Part shown: in pieces, positions 43,359 through 51,843 of the stretch
How positions within the stretch are numbered: the stretch's first letter is position 1
How the letters are laid out: every line of letters begins with the position of its first letter
Source of the DNA: Pedobacter sp. Hv1
Lineage (GTDB): Bacteria > Bacteroidota > Bacteroidia > Sphingobacteriales > Sphingobacteriaceae
Assembly (NCBI RefSeq): GCF_001412215.1
Contig: NZ_LLWP01000009.1
Coordinates: 124,001 to 188,000 of the forward strand
DNA length: 64,000 nucleotides
Reading direction: 5' to 3'
The notes under the pieces: model-generated
The model's input: only the letters and a program-made list of their open reading frames with translations
The model's database searches: none
What the model was told of the DNA's origin: nothing
Position numbers and translations under genes: made by a program

Positions 43359-45185
43359 TTATTTAATTTGAGTTTGTAGCCAATGGTCTCTAAATGCTTG
43401 CATGGGAGGAGTAAGTATGCCACCAGTTTTTTCAATGCTTAGTAATTCTAGAGCAGGGTTTTCGGCAAACGTAAGTTTGGTTGTTTTTTCTTGGCCATTG
43501 TAACTGTAGGTAACTGTAACAACATCGCCAGGTTTGTGTGCTTCGGTTACTTTAGTTAATGCGGCTTGATCTTTGATCTCCACCCCATCAACGGTTAATA
43601 AGATAGCACCCACATCTAAGCCTGCATTGTAGGCAGGTGTGCCCATAGTGGTTTGTGGTAAAGCGGCTTTTTCATTTTCGAAAGTTAACCTGCCCAAGCC
43701 TGTATAGGCCTTATCAGGATTTGATTTGCGCAGCACAAATCCTGCATTTAACAGTAATTTGGCATAATCATTTTTTGTAGTTCCATAAATATAGTTTTTA
43801 AAGAAATCTGCAGCAAAGGCTGGATTTTTAGTTAAGGTACCTAAAGTTTTTTCTAGATCTGGAACAGTATAGGCAATTTCGGGTTTGCCATAGGCTTTCC
43901 ATAAAGCACGCATATAATCATCAAGGGTAAGTTTAAACTCTGCTCTTAAACGAAGGTCTAAGGCTAAGGCAACGGCAGCACCATAAGTATAATAAGAAGT
44001 GAAAATATTTCCTTTATTGGTTTGATCGATAGCTACACCTGCATCGGCGAAAACAGCATATCTACTAGCAGCTATTGGCGAAAAGTTTTTAGCTCCGGGA
44101 GAATTTAAAACACTATTTACTAATCCATTAAAGGTTTGTGCCGCATTGTCTACCGATCTAAATCCAGCTCTCGTTAACAGCAAATTGCCATAATATTGTG
44201 TAAAGCCTTCGGCTAGCCAAAGTTCATCGCTCACATTAGCGTGCTCAAAATTAAAAGGTTCCAAGGTTTTAGGCCTCAATCGTTCTACATTCCAAGCATG
44301 GAAAAACTCATGAGAAAAGGTGCCTAACAAGTTGGCCTCATTACCTGCAATTTTTGGGGTACGTTGTACAATTGAAGTAGAGTTTCTGTGCTCCATTCCA
44401 TCGCCAGCATAGGTAGGATAAACATCGTGTAAAAAGTAATAATTACCATAATCGAAATTTGGCAATTCTCCCCAAACTACCATTTGTTCGGCCACCATTT
44501 TCTTAAGCATCTCTGCGTACTTATCTATGGTTTGTTGTTCATCATTAGAATGCGAAACCAAATGGATGGTTTGTATTTTGCCATCAGGATTTTTGACTTG
44601 CCAGCTAGCAGTATTGTAAGCAGAAATCTCTATCGGACTATCCATAAAATACTGAAAGTTGGGTGCATAGTACTTGTCTTGCCCCATTGGTTTCAATTGT
44701 GTAGCCACTTTCCAGTTTTGCTTTTCTGCATAGTTGAATTTTACGGTTCGTGGTCTTTTATCCATCCCAACAGGAAAGGCAAAAGTTGCAGGAATGTTCA
44801 TGTGGGCATGTGTTTCGTCGAAACCAGCATAAGTACCATCAATCCAATTGCCAAACAAAGTATAAGTAATCTTTACACTGGTACCATGGGTTGGGATTTC
44901 GTAAACATCACCAGCGGGTTGTTTTAAGGTTAATGTTTTACCTGAAGCATCGAAAGCTTTGAAATTATACACATTTTTTCCAAACTCGTGGGTGGCATAT
45001 CTACCAGGAGATGAGCGAGCCATTCGAACTTTTAAAGATCCAGCAGGCACATTCGGAATGGTCATGCTGATCTGCGCTTCATGATGAATTGCATTTTTAA
45101 AACTAACTTCATAGCTAATTTCCTGTTGTGCGTTTACGGCACTGGCAATTGCGATTAAACTAATGGCAAGTATAATTTTCTTCAT
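43359..45185 (-). CDS. Exported M61 glycyl-aminopeptidase-like protein
   Basis: The 608-residue protein has a signal peptide (SAVNAQ), an N-terminal beta domain, and the M61 catalytic core: HEFFH at 292-296 with a third ligand E326 (LAEGFTQYYG). A C-terminal PDZ domain follows (PAYNAGLDVGAILLTVDGVEI). Such enzymes prefer substrates with N-terminal Gly or Ala. It is the first gene of the M61-M28-tricorn operon. Confidence 0.92.
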   Translation of the reverse strand: MKKIILAISLIAIASAVNAQQEISYEVSFKNAIHHEAQISMTIPNVPAGSLKVRMARSSPGRYATHEFGKNVYNFKAFDASGKTLTLKQPAGDVYEIPTHGTSVKITYTLFGNWIDGTYAGFDETHAHMNIPATFAFPVGMDKRPRTVKFNYAEKQNWKVATQLKPMGQDKYYAPNFQYFMDSPIEISAYNTASWQVKNPDGKIQTIHLVSHSNDEQQTIDKYAEMLKKMVAEQMVVWGELPNFDYGNYYFLHDVYPTYAGDGMEHRNSTSIVQRTPKIAGNEANLLGTFSHEFFHAWNVERLRPKTLEPFNFEHANVSDELWLAEGFTQYYGNLLLTRAGFRSVDNAAQTFNGLVNSVLNSPGAKNFSPIAASRYAVFADAGVAIDQTNKGNIFTSYYTYGAAVALALDLRLRAEFKLTLDDYMRALWKAYGKPEIAYTVPDLEKTLGTLTKNPAFAADFFKNYIYGTTKNDYAKLLLNAGFVLRKSNPDKAYTGLGRLTFENEKAALPQTTMGTPAYNAGLDVGAILLTVDGVEIKDQAALTKVTEAHKPGDVVTVTYSYNGQEKTTKLTFAENPALELLSIEKTGGILTPPMQAFRDHWLQTQIK

Positions 45186-45276
45186 AAATTTAAATATTGC
45201 CTCAAGGTACTGCTATTCGGCAAAAACTACAAATTGTACGTAAATTAATACCTGAGATATGGCAATTTAAGGCCGC

Positions 45277-46389
45277 TTATTCTTCTTGGTTTAATGCTCT
45301 AATGGCACTTTTACGGATCAGTTCCTTTCGTTTCTCTATTTCGGTACTTACCTTGGTTTCATGAATGCCATCTGCCACTTCTACTTCAAATTCTCTTTCT
45401 TTATTAGAATGGTGAACTTGAGAAATTTCTAGATTCTCTACAGACTGGTCATAGGGACCACGGCCACTCATCAGTTTTACAAAAACTGGTAAACACTCGA
45501 AGAAAATAAAGAGCAGGCCAATAAAGGTAACGGCAATTGCCGTATTGGTATCTCTAGTTCCATCAACATTAAAGCTCAATTGGCCTAAAGCCCAGTTTCG
45601 ATCGGCAAAACCTGCAATATTGCTTAGGCTATCTAGTTGTTTTTTGGTGTATAATTTTTCGCTCAATAAACCGTCAAACTGCTTTCTGCCATCCACAAAA
45701 TTTTCTAGCTTCCGTACCGCTTGAGACAAAGTGTCTAAATTCTGTTGACGTTGCTTAAGGTCGGCTTCTTTCATTTTGGCATAAGGTCCATAACCCATCA
45801 CCCCAGATGTTTCGTTGGTTTTGTTCCCAAAGATCTCGAAGTTTAGTTTTTGTCTATCGCCCTTGATACCAGCAGCTAACGAATCGCGTTGTGCTTTAGC
45901 ATCTTTGAGTTTATTCAGTTCAATGGTATATTTTTTATCGAATGCCTTATTTAAAGTATCAATTTTTGAACGTTGACCATTAAGGTAACTCACATTTAAG
46001 CGCTCTTTGATCTCTTTATCGAAGATTTTGAGTTCTAAAGGCCTAGAGATGACCATCCCGATCATAATGGCCAAAAGAATACGTGGGGTGGCTTGTAAGA
46101 TTTGCTTGTTGGTACTTGCATTTTTATTGATACTGGATACAATGTAACGATCCATATTAAAGATGGCTAATCCCCAAATAATCCCGAAAAATAAGGCAAA
46201 CAACCATGCCCAATCTCCGCCTTTAAATACAAAATACATGGCATAACCGCCAGACAGTGCAGCAAATAATCCCGTAAAAAAGATGGTTGCGCCAATGCCA
46301 AGGTATTTATTGTGTTCTGTAGGATGTTTTTCTAATGTAGCGATATGAGCGCCAGAGCAAAACCAAAAGAAACGAGAGATATCATTCAT
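45277..46389 (-). CDS. DUF4407 membrane protein
   Basis: The 370-residue protein has three to four hydrophobic segments near the N-terminus (about 30-53, 62-78, 103-115), a long coiled-coil-like stretch (about 150-260) and a further membrane segment near 285-306. MDRYIVSSI and RIAxxx-type loops match DUF4407. It may act as a periplasmic or cytoplasmic sensor, but no role is known. It is divergent from the small exported protein at 46569. Confidence 0.85.
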   Translation of the reverse strand: MNDISRFFWFCSGAHIATLEKHPTEHNKYLGIGATIFFTGLFAALSGGYAMYFVFKGGDWAWLFALFFGIIWGLAIFNMDRYIVSSINKNASTNKQILQATPRILLAIMIGMVISRPLELKIFDKEIKERLNVSYLNGQRSKIDTLNKAFDKKYTIELNKLKDAKAQRDSLAAGIKGDRQKLNFEIFGNKTNETSGVMGYGPYAKMKEADLKQRQQNLDTLSQAVRKLENFVDGRKQFDGLLSEKLYTKKQLDSLSNIAGFADRNWALGQLSFNVDGTRDTNTAIAVTFIGLLFIFFECLPVFVKLMSGRGPYDQSVENLEISQVHHSNKEREFEVEVADGIHETKVSTEIEKRKELIRKSAIRALNQEE

Positions 46390-46568
46390 GAGATTAACCG
46401 ATTAATCAAGATTTATTATTAAACGCATAATGGCCGAACTTGTTACAATCGGTCTGCTAAAAATGAATTTGCTACGTGTTATTGGGTATGCTAAAATACC
46501 AAATTGCGGGTATTTAAACAGAATCTTATTTCATCCAATTTTGAAGGCATCAATAAGCACTTTTTCTA

Positions 46569-46970
46569 ATGAAAAAATTATACGCCCTAAAAATTTACTT
46601 AATAGCCTTAGGCTTTTGTGTATTGTTCACTTCCTTATTTGCTTTCCAATCTTATGCACAAAAGAGGCCAGTACTAACAGAAGAAGAACAAGTACAAGAG
46701 GCCGTAACGAAAGAAATAGATGAATTATTTAAAAGTGCTGATTTCTTAAAAAAGAAGACCAAAAAATTTAATGAGGTAAAGGGCTATATGGTGGTAGATA
46801 TGGCCATCGTACAAAATGGCAAGGTATCTTCTTTTTTCAAGGTAGATAGCGATATCAAAAACATCGACTTTATAGAATATGTGTCTGACCTTGTTTTGAA
46901 ACAAAAATTCGAATTCAAGCTGCCCAAACAACAACGCTATAAAATTAGACAAACCATAAATATAGAATAA
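46569..46970 (+). CDS. Small exported protein with TonB-C-like end
   Basis: The 133-residue protein has a signal peptide (FQSYAQ) and a C-terminal ~70-residue stretch (MVVDMAIVQNGKVSSFFKVDSD, FIEYVSDLVLKQKFEFKL) that resembles the TonB C-terminal fold. It has no N-terminal membrane anchor of a TonB protein. It is 17 bp from the PQQ-propeller gene and probably co-transcribed. Identity uncertain. Confidence 0.72.
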   Translation: MKKLYALKIYLIALGFCVLFTSLFAFQSYAQKRPVLTEEEQVQEAVTKEIDELFKSADFLKKKTKKFNEVKGYMVVDMAIVQNGKVSSFFKVDSDIKNIDFIEYVSDLVLKQKFEFKLPKQQRYKIRQTINIE

Positions 46971-46987
46971 GATTAAAAACTAAAACC

Positions 46988-48748
46988 ATGAACAAAAAAT
47001 TACTCACTTTAACATTGCTCCTATTCGTGGGTTTAGGAGCTGTACATGCCCAATTGGGCAAGCTGATTGGTGGTGGAAAAGCCAGCAAAAAATCTGGAAA
47101 TTTCAAAACAGTTTGGGAATCAGAATTTGCCAATAAGGCCAATAGGTTAGCAATGACTAATCAAGAAGGCACTTTTATATTGGGCACAGATGATAACTCT
47201 GCAACTGTTTTAGATGGTGATGGCAAGCAGCTTTGGGAAGGCGATTTCAAAAAAATTACGACCAACAAAACCAATAACTCTGAGTTTCAATATTACATTA
47301 AAAGTAATGATGGAGGTTATCTATTTCTTTTTGACAGTAGAAAATTAGGTACAGACAGAGTTGCCGTAATCAACGTGAAAACTGGGAAAGAGATGTGGAA
47401 CTCTGAAAACTATCAGAACCTACTTTCAAAAGATGGTGGCCCAGTAGAAACCGTTAATTATATCAATGAATTAGATGCTTTTATGATTGCCCAAAAAGAT
47501 GGCTTGAACATGGTAAAGGCAAAAACTGGCGAAAAAATTTGGGAAACCAAACTATTTAAGGGAAGTATAGGTAAATATGTTTACGACAGAAGTAAAAATG
47601 AAATTGTAATGATCAATTACAAACCAACGGCCCTGGCAGCATTGTTCTCTGGATTTAAAAACCAATTGGTTAAAATTAATGCTGCCAATGGAGAGATTTT
47701 ATGGGATGCCACATTTAGAGGAACTATTGAAAAGAAACTGGTTTCTAGGGAGGCTTTGGTTAATCTGGATATCAAAGGGAATAAGGTTTTCTTGTGGTTA
47801 GATGGGTTGCAGTGTTTCAATTTAGATAATGGGCAAAAGGTTTGGGAGGTAGAGTATGAGAACGATATGAGCAAATCTTCGAGTATATTGGGCAACCGAT
47901 CTAAAAAGGGAATTTATGGAACTTTAGCCAATCCCATTTTCACTAAAGACGCAGTGTATATTGTCATCTTTGCCAACCGTAGCCGTACCAAGTATGTAGA
48001 AAAACACGATCTGGAAACAGGTAAGCTTATTTGGGCCTCAGAAAAAATTGCAGGTGCATTTTCTATGCCGCATATCTACAGAACAAACAACAGGGTAATG
48101 GTACAAGTAGGTGGAAAGGTAGAAGTTCAAGAAATTGAAACCAGAAGAACATCCAGTGGGGTTGAAACAGAATACAAAATTTATACAGATTACATCAATC
48201 AGAAAAATGGAATCCTCTCTTTAGATGACAATACTGGACAAACAGTATGGCGTTCTGAACGCTTTGACAAACGAATTACAGACATGATCATCAATGAAGA
48301 CAAAACAGTTTTTGTAGGTGATGGAGATGAATTTTATGCCTATGATATTGAATCAGGCAAACAGTTGTTCGATGTGAAACACAATGATGCCAGAGTAGGT
48401 AAAGCAACAGATGTAATTGATTTTGGAGAAATTGTGGTGGTATTATCAGAGAAAGGTTTGGCCAGCTACAAAAAGGCAGATGGTAAAAGAGTGTATGCTA
48501 CAGATAAACTACCAGATGTTGATTTCTTCTATGAAATTGGTGGAAATTACTTTTTGCGTAACCAGAAAAACTCCAAAAATGTAATCTATGGTGTTGATAT
48601 GACCAATGGGGCAATAAAAGGCAAGGTAGAATCAAAAGGTAAAGGCGGAAGTGAAAGATATGGTGATGGGATTGACATTACAGATGATGGGGAATTTATC
48701 TTTGCTTTTAAAGGCAAAAAAGTAGAGAAAATTAAGGTCAACAACTAG
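46988..48748 (+). CDS. Exported PQQ-like beta-propeller protein
   Basis: The 586-residue protein has a signal peptide (AVHAQ) and repeated PQQ-type blades (DGDGKQLWEGDFKK, VKTGKEMWNSENY, NGEILWDATFRG, TGQTVWRSERFDKR). Such propellers act as scaffolds or, with PQQ, dehydrogenases; the catalytic residues of PQQ dehydrogenases are not obvious here. A strong terminator separates it from the next gene. Confidence 0.87.
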   Translation: MNKKLLTLTLLLFVGLGAVHAQLGKLIGGGKASKKSGNFKTVWESEFANKANRLAMTNQEGTFILGTDDNSATVLDGDGKQLWEGDFKKITTNKTNNSEFQYYIKSNDGGYLFLFDSRKLGTDRVAVINVKTGKEMWNSENYQNLLSKDGGPVETVNYINELDAFMIAQKDGLNMVKAKTGEKIWETKLFKGSIGKYVYDRSKNEIVMINYKPTALAALFSGFKNQLVKINAANGEILWDATFRGTIEKKLVSREALVNLDIKGNKVFLWLDGLQCFNLDNGQKVWEVEYENDMSKSSSILGNRSKKGIYGTLANPIFTKDAVYIVIFANRSRTKYVEKHDLETGKLIWASEKIAGAFSMPHIYRTNNRVMVQVGGKVEVQEIETRRTSSGVETEYKIYTDYINQKNGILSLDDNTGQTVWRSERFDKRITDMIINEDKTVFVGDGDEFYAYDIESGKQLFDVKHNDARVGKATDVIDFGEIVVVLSEKGLASYKKADGKRVYATDKLPDVDFFYEIGGNYFLRNQKNSKNVIYGVDMTNGAIKGKVESKGKGGSERYGDGIDITDDGEFIFAFKGKKVEKIKVNN

Positions 48749-48774
48749 TTGTGTAATCAACATTGTTTATGGTT

Positions 48775-48804
48775 CGGTTGCAGGGTTACCTGCAGCCGTT
48801 TTTT
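48775..48804 (+). terminator. Terminator after PQQ-propeller gene
   Basis: CGGTTGCAGG pairs with CCTGCAGCCG across a GTTA loop with one G-U pair, followed by six T. Confidence 0.9.
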
Positions 48805-48824
48805 ATAAACTCAACGCCAAATCA

Positions 48825-50264
48825 ATGAAAAAAATAATTTGCTGCTTTTTGCTCGCACCATTATTTGTACAAGCTCAACAAATCCAATTTGCAAATAAGG
48901 TACTTAAGTATTCGTCAGATCTTGGAGGAAAACTCAATAGTGTGAAACGAATTTTAGGCAAGCCAGATGCTTTTCCTCAAGGTGGGACAAGTGCTAATGC
49001 CTGGGTGGCTAAAGATGCTTTGGGCAGCGCCTATGTTGAAGTTGAGTTTGAGCAGGCGCAAACGGTAAAACAAATTGCTGTATTCGAAAATCTAAATGCA
49101 GGTTGTATTACCAAAATTATGGTTGGCGATGCAGCTGGCAAGCTCCATACGGTAAATAGAAAACAAGGTAGTTTTATCAGGTGGATGAATAGCTTGCAGT
49201 CGAAAGGAAATCCAGATAGGGCTTATTATTTCAATAGAAAACGTAGAAAAATAGAAGTTGCGCCCAATGTAGAAAGCAATGCGGATATTGCCTATTTTTT
49301 CTTACAAGCGCCAGAAGAAAAGGTTAAAATTGTTCGTGTAGAGTTTGATTTTTCGCTCAAACCAGGGCAGAAACAAATTGATGCCATTGCCATTTCCGAC
49401 AGTGAAGAACCCATTCAGCCACAGCTTAACTTGATGGATGGTGCTGATCAACTCCCAGCTGCTGAGAAATTCATTTATGCACCAGATATCGATTACGACC
49501 TCAGTTCTATCTTCGTTATCGAGAAAGACTTGTTCTATACCATCAGCAAATATCAAACGGCTGGAGAGATCCATGCCGTTGATTTGACCAACCCCAAGGA
49601 AATTATAGATGTAACGAAGAAGATTAAGAATGATAAAAAGCTAAACTACATTTTAGGCCATGCAGCGGCAAGCAAAACGATATTGATGGGTAGTGAGAAT
49701 AAATTTAGAAGAGATGGAGATGCATTAGGCTTTGATTTTTTTAACCTGAACGAAGGCGTTTTTACCTATCAGAAACCATTAAAAATAATAGCCTATAACA
49801 ATTATGGCGATTATGCGGATGCCTTTTGGGCAAAAGATGGGCAACATCTCATTTTTGGAATCGAATCTGATCTAACTCAGGGTGGTTACGATCTTTACTT
49901 TACCCAACCAAAAGATGAAGAAAGCTTTGGCTTACTTCAAAACATGGGCAAGGGTTTAAATACAGCAGCAGATGAAACCAACCCATTTATGTTAAGCGAT
50001 AATAAGACACTGATTTTTGCCAGCAATGGCTATAGTGGTTACGGTGATTTTGACCTTTATGTAAGCACCAGATTGGATGATACTTGGAAAAATTGGTCGA
50101 CACCTAAAAATCTGGGTCCAAAAGTGAATGGACAAAGTTTTGAAACCAATCCTTTTTATGAAGAAAAAACAGAGATGCTTTATTATGTTTCTTTCCGTGA
50201 TGGGGTTTCTGTGATCCAAAAAATCAAAATCCCAATGGGCCAATTAACAACAGCTTCACAATAA
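48825..50264 (+). CDS. Exported protein with PD40 repeats
   Basis: The 479-residue protein has a signal peptide (LFVQAQ) and an N-terminal beta-rich module (SSDLGGKLNSVKRILGKPDA, YVEVEFEQAQTVKQIAVFEN) resembling a discoidin-type binding domain. WD40-like PD40 repeats follow (DAFWAKDGQHLIFGIESD, MLSDNKTLIFASNGYSGYGD). No OmpA domain is present, unlike many PD40 proteins. Likely binding protein in the envelope, function unknown. Confidence 0.8.
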   Translation: MKKIICCFLLAPLFVQAQQIQFANKVLKYSSDLGGKLNSVKRILGKPDAFPQGGTSANAWVAKDALGSAYVEVEFEQAQTVKQIAVFENLNAGCITKIMVGDAAGKLHTVNRKQGSFIRWMNSLQSKGNPDRAYYFNRKRRKIEVAPNVESNADIAYFFLQAPEEKVKIVRVEFDFSLKPGQKQIDAIAISDSEEPIQPQLNLMDGADQLPAAEKFIYAPDIDYDLSSIFVIEKDLFYTISKYQTAGEIHAVDLTNPKEIIDVTKKIKNDKKLNYILGHAAASKTILMGSENKFRRDGDALGFDFFNLNEGVFTYQKPLKIIAYNNYGDYADAFWAKDGQHLIFGIESDLTQGGYDLYFTQPKDEESFGLLQNMGKGLNTAADETNPFMLSDNKTLIFASNGYSGYGDFDLYVSTRLDDTWKNWSTPKNLGPKVNGQSFETNPFYEEKTEMLYYVSFRDGVSVIQKIKIPMGQLTTASQ

Positions 50265-50274
50265 GTGTTTTTTG

Positions 50275-50282
50275 TATATTTG
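50275..50282 (+). promoter_or_regulatory. Rhodanese -7 box
   Basis: TATATTTG matches TAnnTTTG, leaving a 17-bp gap to the ATG at 50300. Confidence 0.55.
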
Positions 50283-50299
50283 TAAAAAATATAAAGAAC

Positions 50300-50617
50300 A
50301 TGAAAGAGATTTCGGTACAAGAACTTAAGCAAAAGATAGATAACAAAGAAGATTTTCAGTTAATCGATGTTAGAGAGACTTTCGAATATGAGACTTCAAA
50401 TCTTGATGGTGTAAACATTCCATTGGGAGGTATCTTAATTGAAACGGATAAAATTGCTACAGACAAACCTGTAATTGTACAATGCCGTAGCGGTAAAAGA
50501 AGTGCTGCAGCCATTATGCAATTGGAGCAAATGCATGGTTTTGATAATTTGTACAACCTAAAAGGTGGAATTTTAGCTTGGCAAGAAGCTTTTGATCCAA
50601 ATATGCCGGTATACTAA
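50300..50617 (+). CDS. Single-domain rhodanese
   Basis: The 105-residue protein has the rhodanese fold (LIDVRETFEY) with the active-site cysteine C62 in VQCRSGKRSA. It transfers sulfur from persulfide donors such as thiosulfate; the acceptor is unknown. No signal peptide, so cytosolic. A hairpin with a perfect 9-bp stem (TGATTGAAT at 50639-50647 and ATTCAATCA at 50662-50670) follows. Confidence 0.9.
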   Translation: MKEISVQELKQKIDNKEDFQLIDVRETFEYETSNLDGVNIPLGGILIETDKIATDKPVIVQCRSGKRSAAAIMQLEQMHGFDNLYNLKGGILAWQEAFDPNMPVY

Positions 50618-50724
50618 TTTTGAATAAAGAATGTTGAGTGATTGAATATGACGTTGCGCCAATTCAATCATTCTATTCATAAATAACATTATCATTTCTT
50701 CCATTCGATCATTATTTCTCACTT

Positions 50725-50910
50725 ATGGGTAAAAAGATTGCTATCAATGTATTCTATAATTTAGGACTAATTCTTTCCATTTTTGGAATGGGATGGGCCT
50801 ATAACAACAATAGTTGGTTAATTGTTGCTTTTTTTGCAGCAACATTTGCTGCTTTTTTGTTCTTTAAGATCCAGTTGCTTAAAGATGTAAGAAAAGACAT
50901 TAGAAAATAA
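50725..50910 (+). CDS. Small two-helix membrane protein
   Basis: The 61-residue protein consists of two hydrophobic segments (INVFYNLGLILSIFGMGWAY and LIVAFFAATFAAFLFF) with a basic tail KDVRKDIRK. It resembles small inner-membrane proteins conserved in Pedobacter-like species, but no function is established. The hairpin at 50910-50947 begins at its last base. Confidence 0.75.
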   Translation: MGKKIAINVFYNLGLILSIFGMGWAYNNNSWLIVAFFAATFAAFLFFKIQLLKDVRKDIRK

Positions 50911-50947
50911 ATTGTTAATGGTCGCCAATTTTAGGCCATTAACAATT
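50910..50947 (-). terminator. Bidirectional hairpin between convergent genes
   Basis: AATTGTTAATGG at 50910-50921 pairs perfectly with CCATTAACAATT at 50936-50947. On the minus strand it is followed by a T-rich stretch, so it likely ends the XRE transcript; on the plus strand it follows the small membrane gene. Confidence 0.6.
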
Positions 50948-50951
50948 CATG

Positions 50952-51236
50952 TTAATCTTCATCGCTAGGAATCCTTTTTGATATCTTTAAAGCGGAGTTT
51001 AGCGCTTCTTCATTTCCATTTTCAAATATCTCTATAATCAGTTTAAGGATATCGCCTGCCCTAACCCTAAAAATTAGGCTTAAACGATATAACTTTTCTA
51101 AGTCGAGCCCTACTCTTCCATTCTCTATATTGGCTAAGGTTGTTAGGGTAACATGGAGCTTGTTGGCTAAAAATTCTTGTTTGTAATTAAAATGCTTTCT
51201 AACGGCTTTAATTACTTTTCCAGTTGCGTTTTTCAT
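50952..51236 (-). CDS. XRE-family helix-turn-helix protein
   Basis: I start it at ATG 51234-51236 (94 residues); a further upstream frame would use TTG. The protein carries an HTH_3 fold (FNYKQEFLANKLHVTLTTLANIENGRVGLDLEKLYRLSLIF) and a short acidic helical tail. Such one-domain regulators bind short palindromes. The upstream gap leads to the susC promoter region, so it could regulate susCD or itself; this is not shown. Confidence 0.87.
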   Translation of the reverse strand: MKNATGKVIKAVRKHFNYKQEFLANKLHVTLTTLANIENGRVGLDLEKLYRLSLIFRVRAGDILKLIIEIFENGNEEALNSALKISKRIPSDED

Positions 51237-51843
51237 AGGTCTAGGCTCAACTAAAATAGCCAAATCATCTGACCCTTAGTTTGTTGTGATTTTTCTCTCA
51301 GCTCATTTTATGGGAGAATTTATATCTTAAAGGCTGTTTTTATGGGTTATAGTTCGTATAAATGCGCTGTTTTTTCATAGAATTATTTTTCAAACGATCT
51401 TAAAGTCTTCGAGCGGTTAAAACAAAAAGAAAACAATTAAACACTTTGTTAATAAAATAAACTGGTTAATGCCTTAAATAAACTCTCAAGAAATTAATTT
51501 ATTGACGTTAATAAATCATGTTGTTAAATTTTTTTGCCCTGTAAAAAACGCATGGTGAAATGTTATTTTTTCTTTAAAACCACCGCTAAATTTATACTAG
51601 CAGATAGCCAAGAGTAAGTGCTTTAAGCAGCCCGAAATGTGTCGGATTGTTCTTTTCTTAAATGAAGAATACTTCAGCTCTGAGATGCTTATTCGAAGAT
51701 CAATTTAAATGATTGGCATTTACAGGTGTAATTGTGAAAAGCTACCAAGCTGAGTAAAAACCAAGCCTCAAAAATTTAATTACTATTAAAAACAAATACA
51801 AACACCTTTAAAACAATCTACTAAAACGATTAACCAAAAAACT
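51237..51843. other. Gene-free region ahead of susC, long leader expected
   Basis: These 607 bp carry no credible ORF. I see a near palindrome TTATTGACGTTAATAA at 51499-51514 (14 of 16 bases symmetric), a -7-like TAAATTTA at 51587-51594 that would give a susC leader of about 245 nt, and a short CCGA/TCGG hairpin near 51640. The remainder is AT-rich. Long susC leaders are common in Bacteroidota. Confidence 0.55.

Noticed and set aside
46430-46723. Plus-strand frame of 97 residues before and over the 46569 gene
   Set aside because: It overlaps a well-supported exported protein in another frame and has no motif or signal.
51237-51263. TTG start of the XRE regulator
   Set aside because: The ATG at 51234-51236 fits the family start; the extra nine residues have no support.
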